A stretch of DNA of 59,349 nucleotides from Streptomyces ureilyticus. Its GTDB lineage: Bacteria > Actinomycetota > Actinomycetes > Streptomycetales > Streptomycetaceae. Of the stretch, positions 43,383 through 50,820 are shown piece after piece. Below the pieces are notes generated by a model, which saw only the letters and a program-made list of their open reading frames with translations, had not been told where the DNA came from and ran no database searches. Where the stretch lies: assembly GCF_011045025.1 (NCBI RefSeq), contig NZ_JAAKZX010000035.1, positions 1 to 59,349 on the forward strand, given 5' to 3'. Positions within the stretch are counted from its first letter, which is position 1. Each line of letters opens with the position of its first letter. Both the position numbers and the translations under genes were made by a program.

Positions 43383-44226
43383 TTACGGTGTTCCGGTGCT
43401 CCCGGTACGACGCGCCGTATTGCCGCTCGACCGTGCGTACTCGGCAGGCGTTTGACCGTATTGCTTCTTGAAGAAACGGGTGAAGTGGCTGTTGTCCGCG
43501 AAATGCCAGCAGGCGGCGAGCTCCGAGACGCTCCGCGTCCCGGTCCCTTCCACCAGCTCAAGCCTGGCCCGTTCCAGCCGCGGCGGCGGATGTACGCGCT
43601 GACCGACTCCTCGGTCGCGGCGAACGCCCGGTGCAGCGTCCGTACTGAGACGTTGAGTTCGCGGGCCAGGGCCGCGGGGGAGATGTCGGCGTCGGCGAGG
43701 CGCCGTCCACGAGGTTCTTCGCCGCCTGGGCCAACGCGGGAGCCAGCAGGGGTTCCTGGTCGTCGATCCCCTCTCCCAGTACGCCCTTGCCCAGCTCGAT
43801 CAGGAAGTCGCGGGTGGCCTGCACGCCAGCCGACGTCAGGTCGGTCACGGTGGCGTCGATCAAGCCTGCGTAGCCCATGAGCAGCCGCGGCCGATGCGGC
43901 AGACCGGACGGTCACACGGTCGCCGATCAGGGCTCCGATGTCCGCTGCGGGCAGGAACAGCAGCTTCGCCTCCATCCGCGCCCCCCACCCCGACCTGCCA
44001 CGGCGGGCTGGTGCGCCACGCGACGAGCTGCCTCCACCTGGCTGGTGATCCTGGCCCGGAAGCCACGGGGCGTCGGCTCACAGGGCACCGGGAGGACTTC
44101 GCCGATCTGGGTCTCCCAGCTGTGCCGGAGGCAGGGGACGCCGTCCTCCGCAGCGCTGGGAGCCGTGAGATCCACGACGATCCTTCTGCCCGGTCCGGCG
44201 GCCCCTGGTTCGATGTTGATTACCAT
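43383..44226 (-). pseudogene. AraC-family regulator with several frameshifts
   Basis: Read through at least three frames, the minus strand gives a near full-length AraC protein of about 280 codons. The N-terminal sensor part is HSWETQIGEVLPVPCEPTPR, the middle GYAGLIDATVTDLTSAGVQ, and the HTH pair AALARELNVSVRTLHRAFAA and HFADNSHFTRFFKKQYGQTP, AEYARS. All frames keep good sense between breaks, so decay is recent or partly due to sequencing error. It may once have controlled the neighbouring RiPP genes. Confidence 0.8.
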
Positions 44227-44529
44227 CGCTCACCGGCCCGACGCGCCACGTGACCACTGACCCGGTGTCCTCGCATCTTCCGGCGCGGTCCTCGTCAGCC
44301 ATTCGTCACACAATGAAAGTACTCCACAATCCTTGAAAGGCTGTCGCGGACTTTGAAGTATTCCTGCACCTTCCCGTATTCATCCAGGAGGCTTTTGCAG
44401 CCGTTCGGCTTTCGTAAGGCAGTGAAACCCGGGGATTCTCCCGGGTGGCCGGACGACAAGCCGGCGGCGGCCGCTATGGTCGAGGACCGGGAAGCGAACG
44501 GTCATGGTCGTCGCGTGGGAGGAAGCATC
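44227..44529. other. Gap between AraC pseudogene and response regulator
   Basis: About 300 bases without a gene; somewhat AT-richer than its surroundings near 44290-44400. I see no clear hairpin or promoter pair. Confidence 0.3.
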
Positions 44530-45199
44530 GTGTCTGCGTTCATCCTCGTCGCCGAGGACGATGCCCGGCAGGCCGAGCTGATCCGGCGTTATCTCGTCCG
44601 CGAGGAGCACACCGTGCTGACCGTCGCCGACGGCAGGGCGGCGGGGGACGAGGTGCGCCCCCGGCGGCTGGACCTGCTGATACTCGACGTGATGCCGGCG
44701 ATGGACGGCCTGGACGTCGTCCGGGCGCTGCGGCGCGACTACGACGTGCCGGTGCTGATGGTGACGGCCCGCTCGACCGCCGAGGACAAGCTGATCGGGT
44801 TCGACCTCGGCGCCGACGACTCCCTCGCCAAGCCCTACGACCCACGGGAGCTGATGGCCCGGGTGCGGTCGCTGTTGCGCCGCTCGCGGACGGCTGACGG
44901 TGCGCGGACGGAGCCGTTGCGGGTCGGACTGCTCGAACTCGACCGGGTGTGGCACGAGGTGAAGGCCGAGGGGCGGCGCATCGCGTGCACGTCGGCCGAG
45001 TTCCGGATCCTGGAGGCGGCTGCTGGGCAGCCCGGGGCAGGTGTTCAGTCGCGGCCGGCTGCTGGAGCGGGCGCCGAGTTGCGCGAGCTGCACGACGATC
45101 TGCTCGCCGTACTCCACCGCTACATGGAGCGCAGCCGCACGCCCAGCCCCGGAGCCCATCCCGTGCGATCGATCACTCGGGAGAAGCAGGACGCGGCCG
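44530..45199 (+). pseudogene. OmpR-type response regulator, C-terminus lost
   Basis: GTG 44530 with GGGAGGAAG begins a receiver domain: SAFILVAEDDARQAELIRRY, LLILDVMPAMDGLDVVRALR with the phospho-Asp, VLMVTARSTAEDKLIGFDLG and ADDSLAKPYDPRELMARVRS with the Lys. The winged-helix domain starts (ACTSAEFRILEAAA) but shifts frame near 45030 (QVFSRGRLLERA is in another frame), and the reading ends at the edge of the direct repeat. It probably broke when the repeat block was joined here. Confidence 0.8.
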
Positions 45200-45957
45200 A
45201 CTGCCGGGCCTACTTGTAACGTTCGGCGGGCTGGCCGCACTGAGGGGGTATGAGCCATGACGACCTGCGTGCACTGTTTCTCAACTGCACGCTGAAGAAG
45301 AGCCCGGAACGCAGCCACACGCAGGGCCTGATCGACCTCAGCTCGCGGATCATGGAGAAGCAGGGCGTGCAGGTCGAGCACTTGCGGCCGATCGACCATG
45401 AGATCGCCACCGGTGTGTGGCCGGACATGACCGAGCACGGCTGGGAACGCGACGCGTGGCCGTCGGTCTACCAGCAGGTGATGGCCGCGGACATTCTCGT
45501 CATCGCCGGGCCGATCTGGCTGGGTGACAACAGCTCGGTCGCCAAGCAGGTCATCGAGCGGCTCTACGCCTGCTCCGGTCTGCTCAACGACGCCGGTCAG
45601 TACGCCTACTACGGGCGGGTGGGCGGCTGCCTGATCACCGGCAACGAGGACGGCGCCAAGCACTGCGCCATGAACGTCCTCTACAGCCTGCAGCACCTGG
45701 GATACACGATCCCGCCGCAGGCGGACGCGGGCTGGATCGGGGAGGCCGGGCCCGGCCCTTCCTATCTCGATCCGGGCTCCGGCGGTCCCGGCAACGACTT
45801 CACCAACAGGAACACCACGTTCATGACGTGGAACCTGCTGCATCTGGCCCGGCTGCTCAAGGACGCCGGTGGCGTTCCGGCGCACGGGAACCAGCGGTCG
45901 CAGTGGGACGCCGGGTGCCGGTTCGACTTCGAGAACCCCGAATACCGCTAAACCAGC
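45200..45957 (+). repeat. Identical 758-bp direct repeat, copy 2
   Basis: Same sequence and orientation as 3609-4366. Its left junction cuts the response-regulator gene, so this copy is likely the newcomer. Confidence 0.95.
45250..45951 (+). CDS. Flavodoxin-like NAD(P)H-dependent FMN oxidoreductase (copy 2)
   Basis: The protein is identical to that at 3659-4360 (233 residues; ILVIAGPIWLGDNSS flavin loop). Here it stands before a molybdopterin-type membrane oxidoreductase gene 24 bp downstream, so it could supply electrons to it. That is inference, since copy 1 has quite different neighbours. Confidence 0.85.
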   Translation: MSHDDLRALFLNCTLKKSPERSHTQGLIDLSSRIMEKQGVQVEHLRPIDHEIATGVWPDMTEHGWERDAWPSVYQQVMAADILVIAGPIWLGDNSSVAKQVIERLYACSGLLNDAGQYAYYGRVGGCLITGNEDGAKHCAMNVLYSLQHLGYTIPPQADAGWIGEAGPGPSYLDPGSGGPGNDFTNRNTTFMTWNLLHLARLLKDAGGVPAHGNQRSQWDAGCRFDFENPEYR

Positions 45958-45975
45958 AGCGAAAGGCTGGAAACA

Positions 45976-47256
45976 ATGACCGTCGAGACCGTCCCGACCT
46001 GTGCCTATCCCGGCTGCACCAATGCGCCCGAGCCACCCGCACCCGGTGCGCAGGGTCCGGCGCCCCGCTATTGCCGGCACCCCGAGCACAACGCGCTCGG
46101 CGCGATCAGGATCTCCCGCGCCAAACGACAGCAGCGCAAGCCCCGGTTCCGCGGGCAGTTGCATGATCCACGTACCGCGACCGTGATCGGCCGCTGGTTG
46201 GGCGCGGCTGTGCTGGTGTGCTTCGTCACCGGTGTGGTCAGCCATGTCCTGCAGGAGCCGCCAGGTGCGGTCGCGGACCGGTTGCCGACGCGGCCGGTGT
46301 GGGGCTACCGATTCAGTCAGGGCCTGCACGTGGCCAGCGGTATCGCGGCGGTGCCGCTGCTGCTGGCCAAGCTCTGGGCGGTGTATCCGCGGTTGTTCGT
46401 CTTCCCGCCGGTGCAGGGGGTGAGGCACGCGCTGGAACGGTTTTCAGTGGCGGTGCTCGTCTCCTCCGTCTTGCTGGAGCTGTTCCTGGGGCTGCTCAAC
46501 ATCGTGCAGTGGTACCCGTGGCCGTTCTCCTTCCGGCAGGTTCACTGGGCGCTGGCCTGGGTGATGGTCGGCGCGCTGCTGCTGCATCTGGCCGTCAAGG
46601 CACCGCTGATCGCCGCGCACTGGCGGCACCGGTCGCCGGGCACGCGGCAGTTGCCCGCCGGGGACGCGCCCGACCGGCGGTCGCTGCTGCTCGGGGTGGG
46701 CGCGGCCGTCGGCGCGGTGACGGTGGTCACCGCCGGGCAGGCCTTCACCCCGCTGCGGCCGCTGAACCTTCTCGCACCCCGCCAACCGGACCACGGCTCA
46801 CAGGGCCTGCCGATCAACCGCACCGCTGCCCAGGCCCGCGTCTCCGCCACCGCCGTACGCGACTGGCAGCTTCGGGTCGCCGGACCTCGCCCCTACACCC
46901 TCACACTCTCCGAACTCGCCCGACTGCCGCAGCACACCGAAGAACTCCCGATCGCCTGCGTCGAGGGCTGGAGCGCGTCAGCACACTGGGAGGGCGTTCG
47001 CGTACGGGACCTCCTCGACCGCGCGGGCGCGCCCCACGACGCGCGGCTGCGCATCGTCTCGCTACAGCGGGCGGGCGCCTACGGCGTGACGGAGATGGGC
47101 GCCTCCTACGCCCGCGACCCGCTGACGCTGCTGGCGCTGCGGGTGAACGGCCGCGTACTGAGCGCCGATCACGGCTACCCGGCGCGGATCATCGCGCCGA
47201 ACCGGCCCGGAGTACTGCAAACGAAATGGGTCTCACGGATCGAGGTACTGACGTGA
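45976..47256 (+). CDS. Chimeric membrane molybdopterin-dependent oxidoreductase with Cys/His N-terminus
   Basis: A 426-residue protein in three parts. Residues 1-50 are the Cys/His cluster and basic stretch seen in the protein at 4391 ([17 protein letters not shown]). Residues 60-240 form a four- or five-span cytochrome b-like membrane domain with several His ([40 protein letters not shown]). Residues 290-426 are a sulfite-oxidase-type molybdopterin domain with the cofactor Cys in [16 protein letters not shown]. The N-terminal fusion coincides with the end of the duplicated DNA, so it was made by recombination; an internal start may also be used. Confidence 0.85.
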   Translation: MTVETVPTCAYPGCTNAPEPPAPGAQGPAPRYCRHPEHNALGAIRISRAKRQQRKPRFRGQLHDPRTATVIGRWLGAAVLVCFVTGVVSHVLQEPPGAVADRLPTRPVWGYRFSQGLHVASGIAAVPLLLAKLWAVYPRLFVFPPVQGVRHALERFSVAVLVSSVLLELFLGLLNIVQWYPWPFSFRQVHWALAWVMVGALLLHLAVKAPLIAAHWRHRSPGTRQLPAGDAPDRRSLLLGVGAAVGAVTVVTAGQAFTPLRPLNLLAPRQPDHGSQGLPINRTAAQARVSATAVRDWQLRVAGPRPYTLTLSELARLPQHTEELPIACVEGWSASAHWEGVRVRDLLDRAGAPHDARLRIVSLQRAGAYGVTEMGASYARDPLTLLALRVNGRVLSADHGYPARIIAPNRPGVLQTKWVSRIEVLT

Positions 47257-47726
47257 CCGCGCTGCGATGGACACTGGGAACCGCGGGAGCGGTGCTGCTG
47301 GGAATCGGCGGCTGGCTCCTCGTCACCGAGACCCGCGAGGACACGGTGCCGCAGGTGCTGCTGTGGCTCGCCGGCGCGGTAGCGGTACACGACGGGCTCC
47401 TGGTACCGCTGGTGCTGCTGGCAGGGCTCGCACTGCGACGGCCGTACCACAACGCGTACGGAAAGGGGGACGCCGCCGGTGCCGGTGCGAGTTCCGGGTA
47501 CGGCGTGCTGCGCGGCGGCCTGATCGTGGGCGGCTGTCTCACACTGATCGCACTACCCCTGCTACTACGCCAAGGCCAGGGCCGCAACCCCACTGCACTA
47601 CCCCTCGACTACGCCACGAACTGGCAGCTCCTACTGGCCGTGACCTTCGCGGTCACCCTCGCGCTGCTACCGGTCCGCCGCCTATGGGGCCTGGCACGCC
47701 GCCCTCGTGGCACCCCACGCGAGTAA
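47253..47726 (+). CDS. Small integral membrane protein
   Basis: A 157-residue protein with four predicted spans ([73 protein letters not shown]). The GTG start overlaps the oxidoreductase stop as GTGA, so it is coupled to it and probably a partner subunit. I do not recognise a named family. Confidence 0.75.
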   Translation: MTALRWTLGTAGAVLLGIGGWLLVTETREDTVPQVLLWLAGAVAVHDGLLVPLVLLAGLALRRPYHNAYGKGDAAGAGASSGYGVLRGGLIVGGCLTLIALPLLLRQGQGRNPTALPLDYATNWQLLLAVTFAVTLALLPVRRLWGLARRPRGTPRE

Positions 47727-47941
47727 CTCCGGGCAGCGAAGTCCAGCGGGCTGCGCCCGCCCGCCACGCCGCCCGTCCGGACCCGGCGGGGCGTGGCGAG
47801 GGCATTTTCCTCCGGAAGTGAGGCGAGCATGAATCGGGGGCGTTGTTTGGTTGTGCTTGGGCCTCTGGCGGAATCCTGGTGAAGGCATTCAACCATTCGC
47901 GAATAGCTCCGAACACCTGAGAATTAAAGGATGGCGTTCCC
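47727..47941. promoter_or_regulatory. Upstream region of the PAS-LuxR gene
   Basis: About 215 bases, including an AAAGGA ribosome site before TTG 47942. I see no good operator-like site here, so autoregulation through that motif is not evident. Confidence 0.35.
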
Positions 47942-48643
47942 TTGATCATTTCTCCATCCACCGACCAGTCAGGGCTCTACCTGGCGTATCTGGATACCAC
48001 GCTGACCATACGACAGGCGAACAGGGATTTCTTCGGGAAGTTCGGCGGCTCTTCGACGAAGGTGCTCGGCCGCAGCTTCTGTCATCTGGTGCACCCCAAC
48101 GTTAGGCGCCCGCTGGGTGACCGGGTCGCCCGTCTGCTGGCGGGAAGGCGACCCCAGTTCTCCATTCAGGCGGTGATCATGCTGCCGGAAGGCAGGACGT
48201 TCACCGGTGTGCTCACCGCCGTGGCGGTGCACGGCGATTCGCACAGAGTCGCCGCCGTCTTGGTGGTGATACGTGCGAGGAACGAAGGGGAGGAGAGGGA
48301 GGCAGAGGTCGAGACAGAAGAGGAGGTCAAGGAAGAGGCCGAGGAGAAGAAAGAGGGGGATGAAGGGGAGGCCGAGGTCGTCACTGATCAGGAGATTCTG
48401 GAGAAGGAGATTCTGATGAAAGTCGACGCTCAGATCATCGAAGGAATGGCGGAGGGCATGTCGACCGCTGCGCTGGCGGAACGCGTCCATTTAAGCCGGC
48501 AAGGTGTCGAGTACCGCGTGACCGGTCTACTGCGCAGGTTTGCGGTGCCCAATCGGACTGCGCTGGTATCCAGTGCCTATACCAGGGGAATACTCCTCAC
48601 GGATGCCTGGCCCCCAAGGGTCAACTCGGACTTCTCCGAGTGA
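47942..48643 (+). CDS. PAS-LuxR transcriptional regulator
   Basis: A 233-residue regulator. Residues 5-110 are a PAS-like sensor (YLAYLDTTLTIRQANRDFFG, CHLVHPN, FTGVLTAVAVHGDSHRVAAV). Residues about 113-150 are a striking Glu/Lys-rich linker. Residues 165-225 are a LuxR HTH (IIEGMAEGMSTAALAERVHL, SRQGVEYRVTGLLRRF, PNRTALVSSAYTRGIL). This is the architecture of PimM-type activators, whose known operator resembles sites in both loci of this window. The start is TTG. A TTA codon at 48491-48493 makes it a likely bldA target. Confidence 0.85.
   Translation: MIISPSTDQSGLYLAYLDTTLTIRQANRDFFGKFGGSSTKVLGRSFCHLVHPNVRRPLGDRVARLLAGRRPQFSIQAVIMLPEGRTFTGVLTAVAVHGDSHRVAAVLVVIRARNEGEEREAEVETEEEVKEEAEEKKEGDEGEAEVVTDQEILEKEILMKVDAQIIEGMAEGMSTAALAERVHLSRQGVEYRVTGLLRRFAVPNRTALVSSAYTRGILLTDAWPPRVNSDFSE
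48491..48493 (+). other. TTA (bldA) codon in the PAS-LuxR gene
   Basis: The Leu codon in ERVHLSRQG, inside the recognition HTH, is TTA and in frame with the start at 47942. Confidence 0.9.
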
Positions 48644-48769
48644 TCGACCAGGACCACCTTGCCGGCACGTCACTCCCACGGAGCACGCCGGGGCAGGGTC
48701 GGCTGCCATGCGCCCCACGCCTGTCCTGCGCGACGGCTGGACCCGACCCGAAGTTCCTACCGAACCCCG

Positions 48770-49012
48770 GACGTTGGTGGGGGGTGCGAATGCCGAAGCG
48801 TTGGCGAAGTGCGCGGCGGGCGGCCTGAGTTCCCGCCATACCGTGGACGCTGGGGTCGGGCGGGGTGGAGGCGGAGCACAGGTAGACGCCGGGTGTTGGA
48901 GTGGCGTACGGGTCCCAGCGGAGGGCTGGGCGGAGGAGGGTTTGGCGCATGGTCATCGCGCCGGCGAAGATGTCGCCGCCGACGTAGTTGGGGTTGTGTC
49001 GTTCTAACGACC
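48770..49012 (-). pseudogene. C-terminal remnant of a LinE-like oxidoreductase
   Basis: The minus strand reads LERHNPNYVGGDIFAGAMTM, RQTLLRPALRWDPYATPTPG, VYLCSASTPPDPSVHGMAGT and AARRALRQRFGIRTP. This parallels the end of the intact oxidoreductase at 35462-36970 with a modest number of changes. About 80 codons remain. It is part of a second, lost linaridin-like locus. Confidence 0.88.
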
Positions 49013-49029
49013 TCGTGCACGGTTGGCCG

Positions 49030-49487
49030 CGCCACCTCGAGGCGTCGGCCTGGGCTGGTTCTGCGCGAAGGACGTACGGGCCGAGGACCGCGTGACGTTC
49101 GACGACACCCTGCATGACGCCTACGGCATGCCCGCGATGCGCATCCACTACAAGCTCACCGAACGCGACCACGCCTCCCTCGACGCGGCGCGGGCGGCCG
49201 TTCGCCGCGTCGCCGAGGCCCTCGGCGACCCTCTCGACGACGCACCCCGCACCCTCGCCCTCGGCGCGTCGCTGCACTATCAGGGCACCGTCCGCACCGG
49301 CCCCGCCGAAGACGGCACCACCGTGTGTGACCCCGTCGGCCAGCTTTGGGACGTACCTGGCCTGCATGTCGCAGGCGACGGCGTCATCCCCACGGCGACC
49401 GCCTGCAACCCGACGCTGACCTCGGTCGCCTTGGCCGTCGCCGGTGCCCGCCACATCGCCCGCACCCTGCCTCTTCAAGGACGGTGA
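49030..49487 (+). pseudogene. C-terminal fragment of a GMC oxidoreductase
   Basis: The reading RVTFDDTLHDAYGMPAMRIH, LGASLHYQGTVRTG, LWDVPGLHVAGDGVIPTATA and CNPTLTSVALAVAGARHIA is the substrate-binding and final FAD segment of glucose-methanol-choline oxidoreductases. The N-terminal FAD domain is absent. It abuts the LinE-like remnant, so this is a recombination scar. Confidence 0.82.
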
Positions 49488-49534
49488 CACCTTGCCCGGC
49501 GACACCCTGAGCGTGGCCCTCGTCGGACACGCCT

Positions 49535-49741
49535 TTACAGGCGCTTCGCTGTGTGGTCGCGCAGCAGCAGCCACTGACTCGCGTCGGCGTCGCCTGAGCG
49601 CGCAGCCGGTCCATGCAGCAGCACGGCGTAAGCCGTCCTCTCCGCCTTGCTCGGGGCGGCATACTGGTCTGGCGCCTCCGGGGTCGGGAATGACTTCGTC
49701 ATGCCTTTCCAGGCCTTGTCCGCGTTTGGAGTGCTGAGCAT
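49535..49741 (-). CDS. Small hypothetical protein
   Basis: A 68-residue frame starting at ATG 49741 after GGGAGGG, reading KAWKGMTKSFPTPEAPDQYA and DADASQWLLLRDHTAKRL. I do not recognise it. It could be a real small gene or the tail of something larger. Confidence 0.35.
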   Translation of the reverse strand: MLSTPNADKAWKGMTKSFPTPEAPDQYAAPSKAERTAYAVLLHGPAARSGDADASQWLLLRDHTAKRL

Positions 49742-49764
49742 CGGCCCTCCCGGGCTCAATAGGG

Positions 49765-50007
49765 TCATGCAGTGCAGTACACACACGCGTGCGTGCAGCC
49801 TCGGTACGGGTTGACCGTCCACTCGAAGGGCATGCGTGAGGCGCCCGGCACCCGGTTCACGATCGACCGGGCCCGGATCTCGTGGAAGGTGATCCCGCGG
49901 AACTCCGGCGTGTCGAAGGTACGGGTGGTCACCGCGTCCGCGCCGAACAGCGCGGGGTTCTCCGGCGGATTGCCGCCGGACTCCACTGTGAGGTTTTCCC
50001 AGCGCAT
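49765..50007 (-). pseudogene. Truncated Rv2578c-family radical SAM protein
   Basis: The first 80 residues of a radical SAM protein: MRWENLTVESGG, TTRTFDTPEFRGITFHEIRA, NRVPGASRMPFEWTVNPYRG and CTHACVYC, the C-x3-C-x2-C cluster motif. A stop follows two residues later, so everything after the cluster site is lost. Some relatives carry an intein near this point, so imprecise loss of such an insertion is one possible cause. Confidence 0.82.
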
Positions 50008-50191
50008 GAGGCCTCCTCGGTAGCACTGAGCAGAGAATAGAACACTTGTTCCCTTGATCGTGCGACCTCAACACGACCTGCGTGTCCGCCACCCTTTCTG
50101 CACTCCTTGGGGGACCCCGATTTGGGCGACTCGGCCGCCTGGTGGTTGGCTGACCGCGAACCCCCGAGTTTCCAAGTGCTGGAGGAACGCA

Positions 50192-50635
50192 ATGGCGCAG
50201 GTCGAGGCCACCACGGAGCGAGTTGTAGCGGCTCAGCCGGACGACGTTTTCGATGCCCTGGCCGACTACAGCGGCACGCGCGGGAAGATCCTGTCCGAGC
50301 ACTTCAGCGAGTACGAGGTCCGCGAGGGCGGCGACGGCGAAGGCACCCTCGTCCACTGGAAACTCCAGGCCACCAGCAAGCGCATCCGTGACTGCCTGCT
50401 CGAGGTGAGCGAGCCCACCGACGGCGAACTCGTCGAGAAGGACCGCAATTCCTCCATGGTCACCACCTGGCGGGTCACCCCGGCCGGCGAGGGCGCGGCC
50501 CGCGTCGTCGTCACCACCGTCTGGAACGGCGCCGGCGGCATCGGCGGCTTCTTCGAGAAGACCTTCGCCCCCAAGGGCCTCGCCCGGATCTACGACACGG
50601 TGCTCGCGAAGCTCGCCGCCGAGGTCGAGAAGTAA
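50192..50635 (+). CDS. SRPBCC family protein
   Basis: A 147-residue START-like domain protein: AQVEATTERVVAAQPDDVFD ALADY at the start, VHWKLQ and SSMVTTWRVTPAGEG strands, and a C-terminal helix FAPKGLARIYDTVLAKLAAE. These bind hydrophobic ligands; the ligand is unknown. GGAGGAA lies at good distance from ATG 50192. A strong terminator follows. Confidence 0.88.
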   Translation: MAQVEATTERVVAAQPDDVFDALADYSGTRGKILSEHFSEYEVREGGDGEGTLVHWKLQATSKRIRDCLLEVSEPTDGELVEKDRNSSMVTTWRVTPAGEGAARVVVTTVWNGAGGIGGFFEKTFAPKGLARIYDTVLAKLAAEVEK

Positions 50636-50649
50636 CCCGAGCAACAAAC

Positions 50650-50686
50650 AGCGGTGCAGGGCGCGTTGAACGCGCCCTGCACCGCT
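50650..50686 (+). terminator. 16-bp hairpin terminator
   Basis: A perfect 16-bp stem with a 5-base loop (TTGAA), 14 bases after the SRPBCC stop codon. Confidence 0.88.
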
Positions 50687-50820
50687 GCGTTTCCACCGGT
50701 CGCGCTCCGTCGCGTACGCCGGAGCAATTCCCGGATTGCCACACATCGCAACCGTACGCGCCCGTACCGTGGTGGGTGCGGCACAGATCTTGCGGGACCG
50801 TGGGGAGAAGGGGCCTGGCC

